A DNA stretch of 45,678 nucleotides from the NCBI GenBank assembly GCA_945787295.1, contig CALZHQ010000030.1, positions 1-45,678 on the forward strand, given 5' to 3'. Shown in pieces: positions 15,629 to 23,237 of this stretch. The position numbers and the translations under genes are program-made. The DNA is from an uncultured Desulfuromonadales bacterium. Lineage in GTDB: Bacteria > Desulfobacterota > Desulfuromonadia > Desulfuromonadales > Geopsychrobacteraceae. The stretch's first letter is position 1; each line of letters starts with the position of its first letter. Below the pieces are notes generated by a model. The model worked only from the letters and a program-made list of their open reading frames with translations. It was not told the DNA's origin and ran no database searches.

Positions 15629-17746
15629 TTGGCATCAAATAAAGAGAAATTATTAGAATCTGCGCAGAAGAGTCTGAAGAAAAAACAGATTCCTCGAGCA
15701 ATAAAAGATTTTGCCAAGGTTGTAGAACTGGATCCGGGCGATGTGCGTTCGCGACAAAAACTTGCTGAATTGCTGGTGAAAACAAACCGCAATGCCGAAG
15801 CGTACGAACACTATGAAGCGGTGGCAAAATACTTTTCCAGCAACGGTTTTTACCTGAAAGCAATTGCAATCTACAAGCAGATGCAACGACTTGATCCGAG
15901 TCAGGTGTCTCTGTTTAGTCGTTTGGCAGAATTGAATGAAAAGCAAGGTCTGATCGGCAATGCGATGGCCGAATATCGCAATCTGGTCAGCTATTATGAA
16001 CGTAACGGGATGGTTGCCGATGCGATCAAGACTCTGGAAAAGATGCGGGATCTTGATACGAAAAACCTCAACGTGCGTGTCAAACTTGCAGAAGTATACG
16101 CGATTAATGATCGTAAAGAAGAAGGACTTGTCGAATTCGAAAGTGTGCTCTCCGATCTCAGTGCAAAGGCAGAGTATGACAAGATCCTCAAGCTTTACAA
16201 GATGTTCATGCCGCTCTTCCCTAACAGTGAAAAACTGAAGAAGGGGCTGGCACTGACGCTTTATGAAAAAGGTGAAGTGCAAAAAGGGGTTACTCTCCTG
16301 ATCGGTTTGCTGCAGGAAAAACCTGAAGACCCAGATCTGTTGAGGCTGGTCGGTCGGGGCTACAGTGACCTGCTGGACTGGCGCAATGCAGCAAACACCT
16401 ATCAGCAATTACTCATTCTTGATCCGACCGACCTTGATGCACGGGAACTGTTCATCAAATGTTTGTCTGATAGCAGTCAGTACGCTGAGGCCCTGGCGGA
16501 GCTTGAAGAATGGAAGGACAGTTTTTTAAAGGCTGACCGTCTTGCTTTCCTCAAAGAACATTACGAAGTTCTCAAAGATCAACTGCCGACCGAGAAGGTT
16601 ATATTGCAGACCCTCGATTCTATCTATGAGCTGACGGGTGAGGGAGAGAAGCTGCTCGACATCATGTCGGATCAAGAAGACGAGCCGGAAGAGCCGCTTA
16701 TTGATGAAACATTATCTGATTCCCTGCTCGGTTCTGTAGAAGAGGATATCGAGATTTCATCGATCGATATAGAAATTCCTGAGGACGAAACTGACGATCT
16801 TCTCAGTGACGCGCCTGCTGAAGAATTGGACTTGCAGCTTGAGGTGATCGAAGAAGTTGATTCATTGACGCCTGAAGATGAAACATCGGATAGTGTTATC
16901 GAACTCGAATTAAGTGATTCCGATGACCTAGATATGGCTGCCGGGGACGATATTGAATTTTCATTCGATATGCAGGCCGATGATGATGAGGTCTTGGCGC
17001 CAGTTGCCGAAGGTCGCGACATCAGTGCCGATTTGGAAGAGACCGAATTTTATATTCAGCAGGGCCTTTATGCCGAAGCGGAAAAACTCTGTGTAGATAT
17101 CCTCGCTTATGCCCCAGATTCGAAAGAAACCAAGCAGAAACTGACCGATATCCGCAGTCAGATGAATGTCGAAGAACCGGAAGGTCCTCCTGGAGATTTA
17201 CAGGATTTGTCTGCGGACATGTTAAAGGATACCTTTGCCGATATCGATTTTGCCGAACCCTCGACCGATTCGGAAGCAAGCGCAGAGAAGAAAATTTTCC
17301 GCACGGATGTGGATGAGCAAATCGCCGCAGATGATATGGAATCTCACTACAATCTGGGGATAGCTTATCGAGAAATGGGCCTCTACGATGATGCTATCAG
17401 CGAGTTTGGAAAAGCCGAAAAAGATCCCTCTCGTTATGTCGACTGTCAACTTCTGAAAGGACTCTGTTGTTCGGAAAAAGGTGATTATGCCAATGCTGAA
17501 ATCATGTATCAGCAGGCACTCGATTCGCAACATCTTGAAGATGAACAACGCTTGAATCTTAGTTATGAACTCGCTCAGCTTTACGAGTCTTCCGAGCGGT
17601 TTGAGGAAGCATTGAGTAGCTATCGAGTGGTTTTGGCGCAAGATGAATCATATCGGGATACGCAAGGGAAAATTACTGCCTTGCAGAATAAACTCGGTAT
17701 TGTTGGTGCCGAAGAGGTTAAGAAAGAACGGATTTCCTTCCTTTGA
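15629..17746 (+). CDS. Large TPR protein with acidic central linker
   Basis: A 705-residue soluble protein without signal peptide. The N-terminal 330 residues are successive 34-residue helix pairs typical of TPRs (for example AIKDFAKVVELDPGD and AIAIYKQMQRLDPSQ). Residues about 345-470 are strongly acidic and low in complexity. A second TPR block follows: EEAEFYIQ-like repeats, then SHYNLGIAYREMGLYDDAI near 572 and DYANAEIMYQQAL. Start is a TTG at 15629 after GGGGGACG; no ATG is suitably placed. It lies 44 bases before an ExeA-like ATPase, suggesting a scaffold for envelope or pilus/secretion assembly, but this is inference. I cannot name a specific function. Confidence 0.85.
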   Translation: MASNKEKLLESAQKSLKKKQIPRAIKDFAKVVELDPGDVRSRQKLAELLVKTNRNAEAYEHYEAVAKYFSSNGFYLKAIAIYKQMQRLDPSQVSLFSRLAELNEKQGLIGNAMAEYRNLVSYYERNGMVADAIKTLEKMRDLDTKNLNVRVKLAEVYAINDRKEEGLVEFESVLSDLSAKAEYDKILKLYKMFMPLFPNSEKLKKGLALTLYEKGEVQKGVTLLIGLLQEKPEDPDLLRLVGRGYSDLLDWRNAANTYQQLLILDPTDLDARELFIKCLSDSSQYAEALAELEEWKDSFLKADRLAFLKEHYEVLKDQLPTEKVILQTLDSIYELTGEGEKLLDIMSDQEDEPEEPLIDETLSDSLLGSVEEDIEISSIDIEIPEDETDDLLSDAPAEELDLQLEVIEEVDSLTPEDETSDSVIELELSDSDDLDMAAGDDIEFSFDMQADDDEVLAPVAEGRDISADLEETEFYIQQGLYAEAEKLCVDILAYAPDSKETKQKLTDIRSQMNVEEPEGPPGDLQDLSADMLKDTFADIDFAEPSTDSEASAEKKIFRTDVDEQIAADDMESHYNLGIAYREMGLYDDAISEFGKAEKDPSRYVDCQLLKGLCCSEKGDYANAEIMYQQALDSQHLEDEQRLNLSYELAQLYESSERFEEALSSYRVVLAQDESYRDTQGKITALQNKLGIVGAEEVKKERISFL

Positions 17747-17790
17747 TTCACCACTTTAACCTTAATAGTTTACACTTAATGGATTAAGTC

Positions 17791-18687
17791 ATGGGATATA
17801 CAGACTATTTCAGCTTTGATCGTGAACCTTTCTCCAACGCACCAAATGACAAATTCTATTTTGACAGTGAACAACACAAGCAAGCGTTACTGAGGCTCAA
17901 ATATTCCGTTGATACCAATAAGGGTTTGGCTGTGCTGGTCGGTGGTGTTGGTACCGGCAAAACAACTCTGGCCCGACGGATGCTTGATGAACTGCCGGTA
18001 GAGCAGTATGAATCTTCTCTGCTGGTCATGATCCATTCAGGAATTACCCCGGACTGGATTCTTTCGCGGATCTGCATGCAGCTTGGGGTTAAAAATCCTG
18101 AAATGAGCCCCCTGAAGATGCTCAAACAGCTGTATGAGCGACTGTTGCAGATAGAAAAAGAGGGCCGCAAGGCAGTCGTCCTGATCGACGAAGCGCAGAT
18201 GCTGCAATCCAGGGAACTGATGGAAGAGTTCCGTGGTTTGTTGAATCTGGAAATCCCCGACAAGAAACTCCTCAACATTATCTTTTTCGGTTTGCCGGAA
18301 TTGGATAAAGTGATGCAGCTTGATGAGCCCTTGGCTCAGCGGGTCGCTTTTAAGTACACGCTGAAGCCGTTCGCAGCTGATGCGAGTGAAGCTTACATCA
18401 AGTATCGTTTACAAGTGGCCGGCTGTGAAAAAATGCCTTTTGAAGAGGCGGCCATACCATGGATACATAAGCTTTCCGGTGGCGTTCCGCGGTTGATCAA
18501 TACAATTTGCGATAATGCCCTGTTCGAGACTTATTTGCGACGTGGAACAGAAGTGTCGACCCGGATCATAAAAAATGTTGCCGAAGATCTTGGTTTAGTC
18601 GAAATGCAAAAGCGAACATCCGCAGCCGAAGAGGCCGATGAGCTGGAAGAAATTGAGATGATTTTCGAGGATCTCGAAGAGAAGTAA
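17791..18687 (+). CDS. ExeA/GspA-like AAA ATPase
   Basis: A 298-residue ATPase whose N-terminus (YTDYFSFDREPFSNAPND) is that of the ExeA/GspA family. Walker A GGVGTGKT is at residues 51-58 and Walker B VVLIDEAQ at 129-136; LSGGVPRLINTICDNALF is the sensor-2-like stretch. It is shorter than Aeromonas ExeA, lacking the membrane span and peptidoglycan-binding domain, so it is a cytosolic version. ExeA helps insert the type II secretin through the cell wall; related ATPases also serve transposition and exopolysaccharide systems. The TPR protein upstream is the probable partner. A strong terminator follows. Confidence 0.88.
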   Translation: MGYTDYFSFDREPFSNAPNDKFYFDSEQHKQALLRLKYSVDTNKGLAVLVGGVGTGKTTLARRMLDELPVEQYESSLLVMIHSGITPDWILSRICMQLGVKNPEMSPLKMLKQLYERLLQIEKEGRKAVVLIDEAQMLQSRELMEEFRGLLNLEIPDKKLLNIIFFGLPELDKVMQLDEPLAQRVAFKYTLKPFAADASEAYIKYRLQVAGCEKMPFEEAAIPWIHKLSGGVPRLINTICDNALFETYLRRGTEVSTRIIKNVAEDLGLVEMQKRTSAAEEADELEEIEMIFEDLEEK

Positions 18688-18715
18688 CCGAAAAAACATA
18701 AAAAAGTTATGTTGT

Positions 18716-18751
18716 GATGGCGGTCGGTGGTATCCGATCGCCATCTTTTTT
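18716..18751 (+). terminator. Intrinsic terminator after the ExeA-like gene
   Basis: A 12-bp stem (18716-18727 with 18734-18745, one G-U pair) and a 6-base loop are followed by TTTTTT at 18746-18751. It separates this pair from mutL. Confidence 0.9.
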
Positions 18752-18766
18752 CCTGAAAGTGTTTAG

Positions 18767-20599
18767 ATGTCAGTATCTCCATCGATAATTCATGTTCTTC
18801 CTGAAGAGCTCTGCAATAAGATAGCGGCAGGGGAAGTGGTAGAAAGACCCTCCTCAGTCGTTAAGGAATTATTGGAAAATTCGCTAGATGCCGGGGCGAC
18901 GGAGATTCTGATTGAATTGCAAGCCGGAGGGAAAAAGTTGATTCGGATTGCTGATAACGGTTCCGGGATGAATCGTCAGGATGCCTTTTTATCTCTTGAG
19001 CGCCATGCCACCAGCAAGATCAGCAATGATGCCGACCTGTTTGCTCTTCAGACCTTAGGCTTTCGTGGAGAGGCTTTGGCTTCAATCGCCTCAGTGTCCC
19101 GCTTTATGTTGCAGACCTGTGCCAATGAAGATGGGCTTGGACAGCAGATCTATGCTGAAGGTGGTGCCATCAAAAGGGCAGAAGAGACGGGTCTGCCGAG
19201 AGGGACTGTCATCGAGGTACGCAATCTGTTTTTCAACATGCCGGCACGGAGGAAGTTTCTGCGCAAAGAGCAGACGGAGCTTAGCCATGCTGCTGATGTC
19301 GTCACAAAGCAGGCGTTGGCAAATCCCCAGGTCAGTTTCCGCTTGAAACATAACGAGCGGATGTTGCTCGAACTGCGACATGAAAAAGGCCTTCGCGAGC
19401 GTTTTGCTGCGGTCCTTGGACGTTCATTATTGAAGGATATGCTCGAAATAGACCAGCAAACTGGGCCTGATCTGCGCTTGGCCGGGTTGGTTTCGCAGCC
19501 GCAATTAAATCGTTCTGCTGCAAGTCATATTTATACCTTTATCAACGGCCGCTATATCCGCGACCGTGTTGTCCAACACGCAGTGATGGAAGGCTACCGA
19601 CATCTATTGATGAAAGGCCGCTACCCGGTTGTTGCCCTGTTTCTGGAACTCGATCCGGCCCAGGTCGATGTCAATGTCCATCCGACCAAGCATGAGGTCC
19701 GCTTTCGCGAACAGGGATTGGTCCATGATTTCATCGTCAACTCATTGCAAAAGGAATTAAGACCGGCGGACTGGTTAACTCCGGTTGCTCCAATTGCAGA
19801 GACGAATCGGTCTCCCGTTGTGGTCAACTCACCCGTCGAGACTTTGTCTACGCAGCCTGTCACCAGAGAGGCAGCCGTTGCCTATCAGCCGCTTTCGAAC
19901 CAGCTTGAATCTTCTGAATCCCGCAGCCCAGAAGCTGGCACCAGAGCTTTAGGGTCCGCATTGCTGGTGTCTTCGGCGGAGGATCAATTGGAGTTGCCGG
20001 AAACGGAAGCGGGTGGCTTTTTTTCTCGGCTACAGATTCTGGGTCAGTACCATCAGAGTTACCTGCTCTGCCAGGATGGTGATGACCTGATTCTGGTGGA
20101 TCAACATGCTGCCCATGAACGGGTCGGTTTCGAGAAATTGCGCCACGCTTACGCTGCTGGCCTGGTGCCGAGTCAGACCCTGCTGTTCCCGGAGATCCTG
20201 GAGCTCGATTATCGCAGTGCAACCGCCCTCGAAGAGAATCGCAGCGAGCTGGAACGGCTCGGTTTCGATATCGAGCCGTTTGGCGGTAAATCTTTTGCGC
20301 TCAAATCGATCCCACAGGTCCTGATTAACCGTGATGCCGGACAATTGGTCATCGATGTCGCTTTGGAGTTGGAGAAGATCGGGCGGGCGGGACAACTGCA
20401 GGAGTCGATTGATGAAATCCTGATTCTGATGGCCTGCCACGGGGTGATCCGGGCCAATCAGGCCCTGACGACGCAGGAGATAAAGTCCTTACTGAGTCAA
20501 CTCGATAAAATCGATTTTAAAGCCAATTGTCCCCATGGTCGACCGGTCACGCAGCGATTGTCTCTGGCCGAGGTCGAGCGCTTGTTCCGCCGCCAGTAG
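18767..20599 (+). CDS. mutL: DNA mismatch repair protein MutL (endonuclease-type)
   Basis: A 610-residue protein. The GHKL ATPase domain holds IAAGEVVERPSSVVKELLENSLDAG, IADNGSGM and TLGFRGEALASI. A variable linker spans about 335-420. The C-terminal dimerisation domain carries the metal-dependent nicking motif DQHAAHERVGFE (residues 445-456, matching DQHA-x2-E-x4-E), the ACHGVIRA element and CPHGRP near residue 588. These show a latent endonuclease MutL, as in organisms without MutH. No mutS lies in this window. It is followed directly by miaA and hfq, as in many proteobacteria. Confidence 0.96.
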   Translation: MSVSPSIIHVLPEELCNKIAAGEVVERPSSVVKELLENSLDAGATEILIELQAGGKKLIRIADNGSGMNRQDAFLSLERHATSKISNDADLFALQTLGFRGEALASIASVSRFMLQTCANEDGLGQQIYAEGGAIKRAEETGLPRGTVIEVRNLFFNMPARRKFLRKEQTELSHAADVVTKQALANPQVSFRLKHNERMLLELRHEKGLRERFAAVLGRSLLKDMLEIDQQTGPDLRLAGLVSQPQLNRSAASHIYTFINGRYIRDRVVQHAVMEGYRHLLMKGRYPVVALFLELDPAQVDVNVHPTKHEVRFREQGLVHDFIVNSLQKELRPADWLTPVAPIAETNRSPVVVNSPVETLSTQPVTREAAVAYQPLSNQLESSESRSPEAGTRALGSALLVSSAEDQLELPETEAGGFFSRLQILGQYHQSYLLCQDGDDLILVDQHAAHERVGFEKLRHAYAAGLVPSQTLLFPEILELDYRSATALEENRSELERLGFDIEPFGGKSFALKSIPQVLINRDAGQLVIDVALELEKIGRAGQLQESIDEILILMACHGVIRANQALTTQEIKSLLSQLDKIDFKANCPHGRPVTQRLSLAEVERLFRRQ

Positions 20600-20606
20600 G
20601 ATCTTC

Positions 20607-21533
20607 ATGAGTGAGCGAAAAACTCCGCTTTTAGTGGTTTGCGGTCCGACCGCTTCTGGAAAGACTGGCTGGTCGTTGAAACTGGCCGAGCATTTTCCCA
20701 TCGAAATTATCTCCGCGGATTCCAGGCAAGTTTATCGACAGATGGATATCGGCACTGCGAAAGCGACGGTCGCTGAACAGAACCTGGTGCCGCATCATAT
20801 GATCGATTTGATCGATCCGGATGAAGAGTTCTCGGTTGCCCAGTATGTCGCTCGGGCACGTCCGCTGATCAGTGAGATCGCTGCGCGCTGCAGGATTCCT
20901 TGCCTGGTTGGCGGGACTGGACTTTATATCAGGGCACTGCTTGGTGGGTTAGCGGATACCCCATCAGCAGATCAACAGTTAAGGTCCCGAATGCATCAGC
21001 GCGAACTGGATGAAGGCGAGGGGACGTTGCATGCCGAGCTTGTGCGTATCGACCCGACAGCGGCGGAGAGAATCCATCCCAACAACGTTATCCGATTAGT
21101 GCGTGCGCTGGAGGTTTATCATGTCAGTGGCCGCACTTTGACCGAATTGCAGCAGGAGCATCAGTTTGCGGACCAGCCTTACCGGGTTATGAAGATAGCT
21201 CCTGCGCAGGAGCGGGCGGAGTTATACCGGCGCATCGATTTACGCGCCCAGCAGATGCTGGATGAAGGTTTGGTTGCAGAAGTTCGCGGCTTGGTTGATC
21301 GTTATTCCGCTGAGCTTAAAGCGTTGCAGACTCTTGGCTATCGAGAAGTGGTTCGCTACCTTGACCAGCCGGATGCTCATGAGAAGATGTTAGCAGAGAT
21401 ACGGACCAGCACCCGTCAATATGCCAAGCGTCAGCTGACTTGGTTCCGGAAAGAGCCTGAAATAATTTGGGTTGATTCCTCAACTGAGTCTGGTAAAGTG
21501 TTACGATCTATTGAGGATTTTGTCAGTCAATAA
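20607..21533 (+). CDS. miaA: tRNA dimethylallyltransferase
   Basis: A 308-residue enzyme that transfers the dimethylallyl group of DMAPP to A37 of tRNAs reading U-starting codons. The P-loop GPTASGKT is at residues 13-20, followed by IISADSRQVYRQMDIGTAK (about 37-55), PHHMIDLIDP and LVGGTGLYIRALL. The ATG at 20607, seven bases after the mutL stop, gives the usual N-terminus. It is the middle gene of mutL-miaA-hfq. Confidence 0.95.
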   Translation: MSERKTPLLVVCGPTASGKTGWSLKLAEHFPIEIISADSRQVYRQMDIGTAKATVAEQNLVPHHMIDLIDPDEEFSVAQYVARARPLISEIAARCRIPCLVGGTGLYIRALLGGLADTPSADQQLRSRMHQRELDEGEGTLHAELVRIDPTAAERIHPNNVIRLVRALEVYHVSGRTLTELQQEHQFADQPYRVMKIAPAQERAELYRRIDLRAQQMLDEGLVAEVRGLVDRYSAELKALQTLGYREVVRYLDQPDAHEKMLAEIRTSTRQYAKRQLTWFRKEPEIIWVDSSTESGKVLRSIEDFVSQ

Positions 21534-21543
21534 AGGAGTGGAT

Positions 21544-21777
21544 ATGCCAAAGTCACCTTTTAATATTCAGGATCAATACCTGAATCAGGCTCGTAAGGAA
21601 CGGGTCAAGGTCACTATTTTAATGATGTCAGGGGATAAGCTGGAAGGGTACATTAAGTCTTTTGACAGTTTTTGCGTTCTCGCTGAAAGTGATGGAGATA
21701 TCCTGATTTACAAGCATGCGATAACCTCGATTACTTCGTCAGATGGTAACTTCCGACTCCACGGTGGACGTGATTAA
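21544..21777 (+). CDS. hfq: RNA chaperone Hfq
   Basis: A 77-residue Sm-like protein that forms hexamers and pairs small RNAs with mRNAs. FNIQDQYLNQARKERVKV starts the protein; KLEGYIKSFDSFCVLAES is the Sm1 region with the proximal-face residues, and YKHAITSI is the Sm2 motif (usual form YKHAIST). There is almost no C-terminal tail. AAGGAG at 21533-21538 precedes the ATG. Linkage to miaA is ancient and supports the call. Confidence 0.96.
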   Translation: MPKSPFNIQDQYLNQARKERVKVTILMMSGDKLEGYIKSFDSFCVLAESDGDILIYKHAITSITSSDGNFRLHGGRD

Positions 21778-21801
21778 CGGTTAAACGGACACAAACAGCA
21801 T

Positions 21802-21842
21802 AAAACAGGGGCAGTGCCGAGGGTGCTGTCCCTGTTTTGTTT
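21802..21842 (+). terminator. Intrinsic terminator after hfq
   Basis: A 13-bp stem pairs AAAACAGGGGCAG with CTGTCCCTGTTTT (one G-U pair), followed by a T-rich tail. It ends the mutL-miaA-hfq operon. Confidence 0.85.
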
Positions 21843-21859
21843 GTGGCGCAGGTGGCTTG

Positions 21860-21888
21860 TTATCGCCTGCTTATATCAGTGTTATAAT
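21860..21888 (+). promoter_or_regulatory. Possible promoter before the DUF512 gene
   Basis: A perfect TATAAT at 21883-21888 lies 31 bases before the ATG. The -35 at 17-base spacing (TTATCG, 21860-21865) is poor; a TTGTTA lies too far up at 21857. Confidence 0.45.
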
Positions 21889-21918
21889 CACGGGTAGTTC
21901 TTAACTTCGGAGATGGCG

Positions 21919-23232
21919 ATGCTTCATATTGAATCAGTAGAACCAGGAAGTTATGCTGCTGAGCTCGGCTTAGACAGCGGTGATCGCCTGATATCGATCA
22001 ATCAGCAGCAGCTTGAAGACCTGGTCGATTATCATCGTTCAATCGAAGTTGAACATCTTGTCCTGGAGGTTCTGCGCCAGGATGATGAAGTCTGGGAATT
22101 TGAAATTGAAAAAGCCGCTGAGGAAGATCTTGGCCTGGTTTTGGAACATCCGCAGCCGAAACAGTGCGGCAATAATTGTATTTTCTGCTTTGTCCATCAA
22201 CTGCCGAAAGGCATGCGGCGTTCCCTGTATATCAAGGATGAAGATTATCGTTTCTCCTATCTTTACGGCTCTTATGTCACCCTGAGTAATCTGAACGAGA
22301 CAGATCTTCAGCGGATTATTGAACAGAAGTTATCGCCGCTCTATATTTCCGTTCATACAACAGACGATAGCCTGCGGCAGCAAATGCTTGGCTGCACGGC
22401 ACCGCCGATACTGCCTTTAATCAAGCGCTTGATCGATGGTGGCATCGAGCTGCATAGTCAGATTGTCATTTGTCCCGGCTACAATGATGGAGATGCCTTG
22501 GACAGGTCGATTGCTGATCTTGCCGCTTTGTACCCACAGGTTGCTTCTCTGGCGGTGGTTCCGGTCGGCTTAACGCAACATCGTCAGAATCTTCCCGAAC
22601 TGCGGACTTTATCGACAACAGAAGCTCAGCAGGTCCTCTATCAGATCGAACAGCTTCAGGAGCAGTATCTGGAAAAGCATGGCAGTCGCTTCGTTTTTGC
22701 CGCCGATGAGATCTATCTGAAAGCCGAGGCTCAGATCCCTGAGCTGTTAGCCTACGAAGAACTTGCCCAGCTAGAAAACGGCGTCGGGCTGATTGCCCAG
22801 TTTCGCCAGCAGGCTGCTGAAGTTCTGCTGGAAGCGGACCCTCTGGAACTTGAGAAGGTCAGCCTGGTCACCGGTCGGTCCTTCTGTCGAGAATTGCAGA
22901 TTTTTGTTGAGCGCCTGGCCGTTCGCACCGATGTTGAGCTGCAGGTTCTCCCGATCGACAATCAGTTTTTTGGTGCTGAGGTCACTGTGACCGGACTCTT
23001 GACTGGTACCGACTTGCTTGGTCAATTGGCGGAGCGAGACTTGGGACAGGGGCTGTTGTTACCCGATGTGATGTTGAAAGAGGGCGAACAGCTTCTGCTT
23101 GATGATCTCTCGGTTGAGGATTTAAATGTGAGACTTGGAGTGCCGGTGATTGCTGTTGACAGTTCACCCTGGGGAATTCTTGAAGGGTTGGAAGCGTTGG
23201 CAGATGGTCCTGTCAGCATCGTTCATTGTTGA
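21919..23232 (+). CDS. PDZ-like/DUF512 radical-SAM-type iron-sulfur protein
   Basis: A 437-residue protein. Residues 1-65 are PDZ-like (VEPGSYAAELGLDSGDRLISIN), and Cys83, Cys87 and Cys90 in CGNNCIFC resemble a radical SAM cluster motif, followed by FVHQLPKGMRRSLYIKDEDYRFSYL-type sequence in two conserved blocks. The C-terminal half is DUF512. The family is widespread in Firmicutes and Deltaproteobacteria but no reaction is established. The ATG at 21919 is chosen because GGAG (21909-21912) is then six bases away; the earlier ATG at 21913 has no room. It precedes copA by only a few bases and is probably co-transcribed. Confidence 0.88.
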   Translation: MLHIESVEPGSYAAELGLDSGDRLISINQQQLEDLVDYHRSIEVEHLVLEVLRQDDEVWEFEIEKAAEEDLGLVLEHPQPKQCGNNCIFCFVHQLPKGMRRSLYIKDEDYRFSYLYGSYVTLSNLNETDLQRIIEQKLSPLYISVHTTDDSLRQQMLGCTAPPILPLIKRLIDGGIELHSQIVICPGYNDGDALDRSIADLAALYPQVASLAVVPVGLTQHRQNLPELRTLSTTEAQQVLYQIEQLQEQYLEKHGSRFVFAADEIYLKAEAQIPELLAYEELAQLENGVGLIAQFRQQAAEVLLEADPLELEKVSLVTGRSFCRELQIFVERLAVRTDVELQVLPIDNQFFGAEVTVTGLLTGTDLLGQLAERDLGQGLLLPDVMLKEGEQLLLDDLSVEDLNVRLGVPVIAVDSSPWGILEGLEALADGPVSIVHC

Positions 23233-23237
23233 GAGAT

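Noticed and set aside
15653..16408. Minus-strand open frame of about 251 codons
   Set aside because: Antisense to the TPR gene; Cys/Phe/His-rich shadow sequence with no ribosome binding site.
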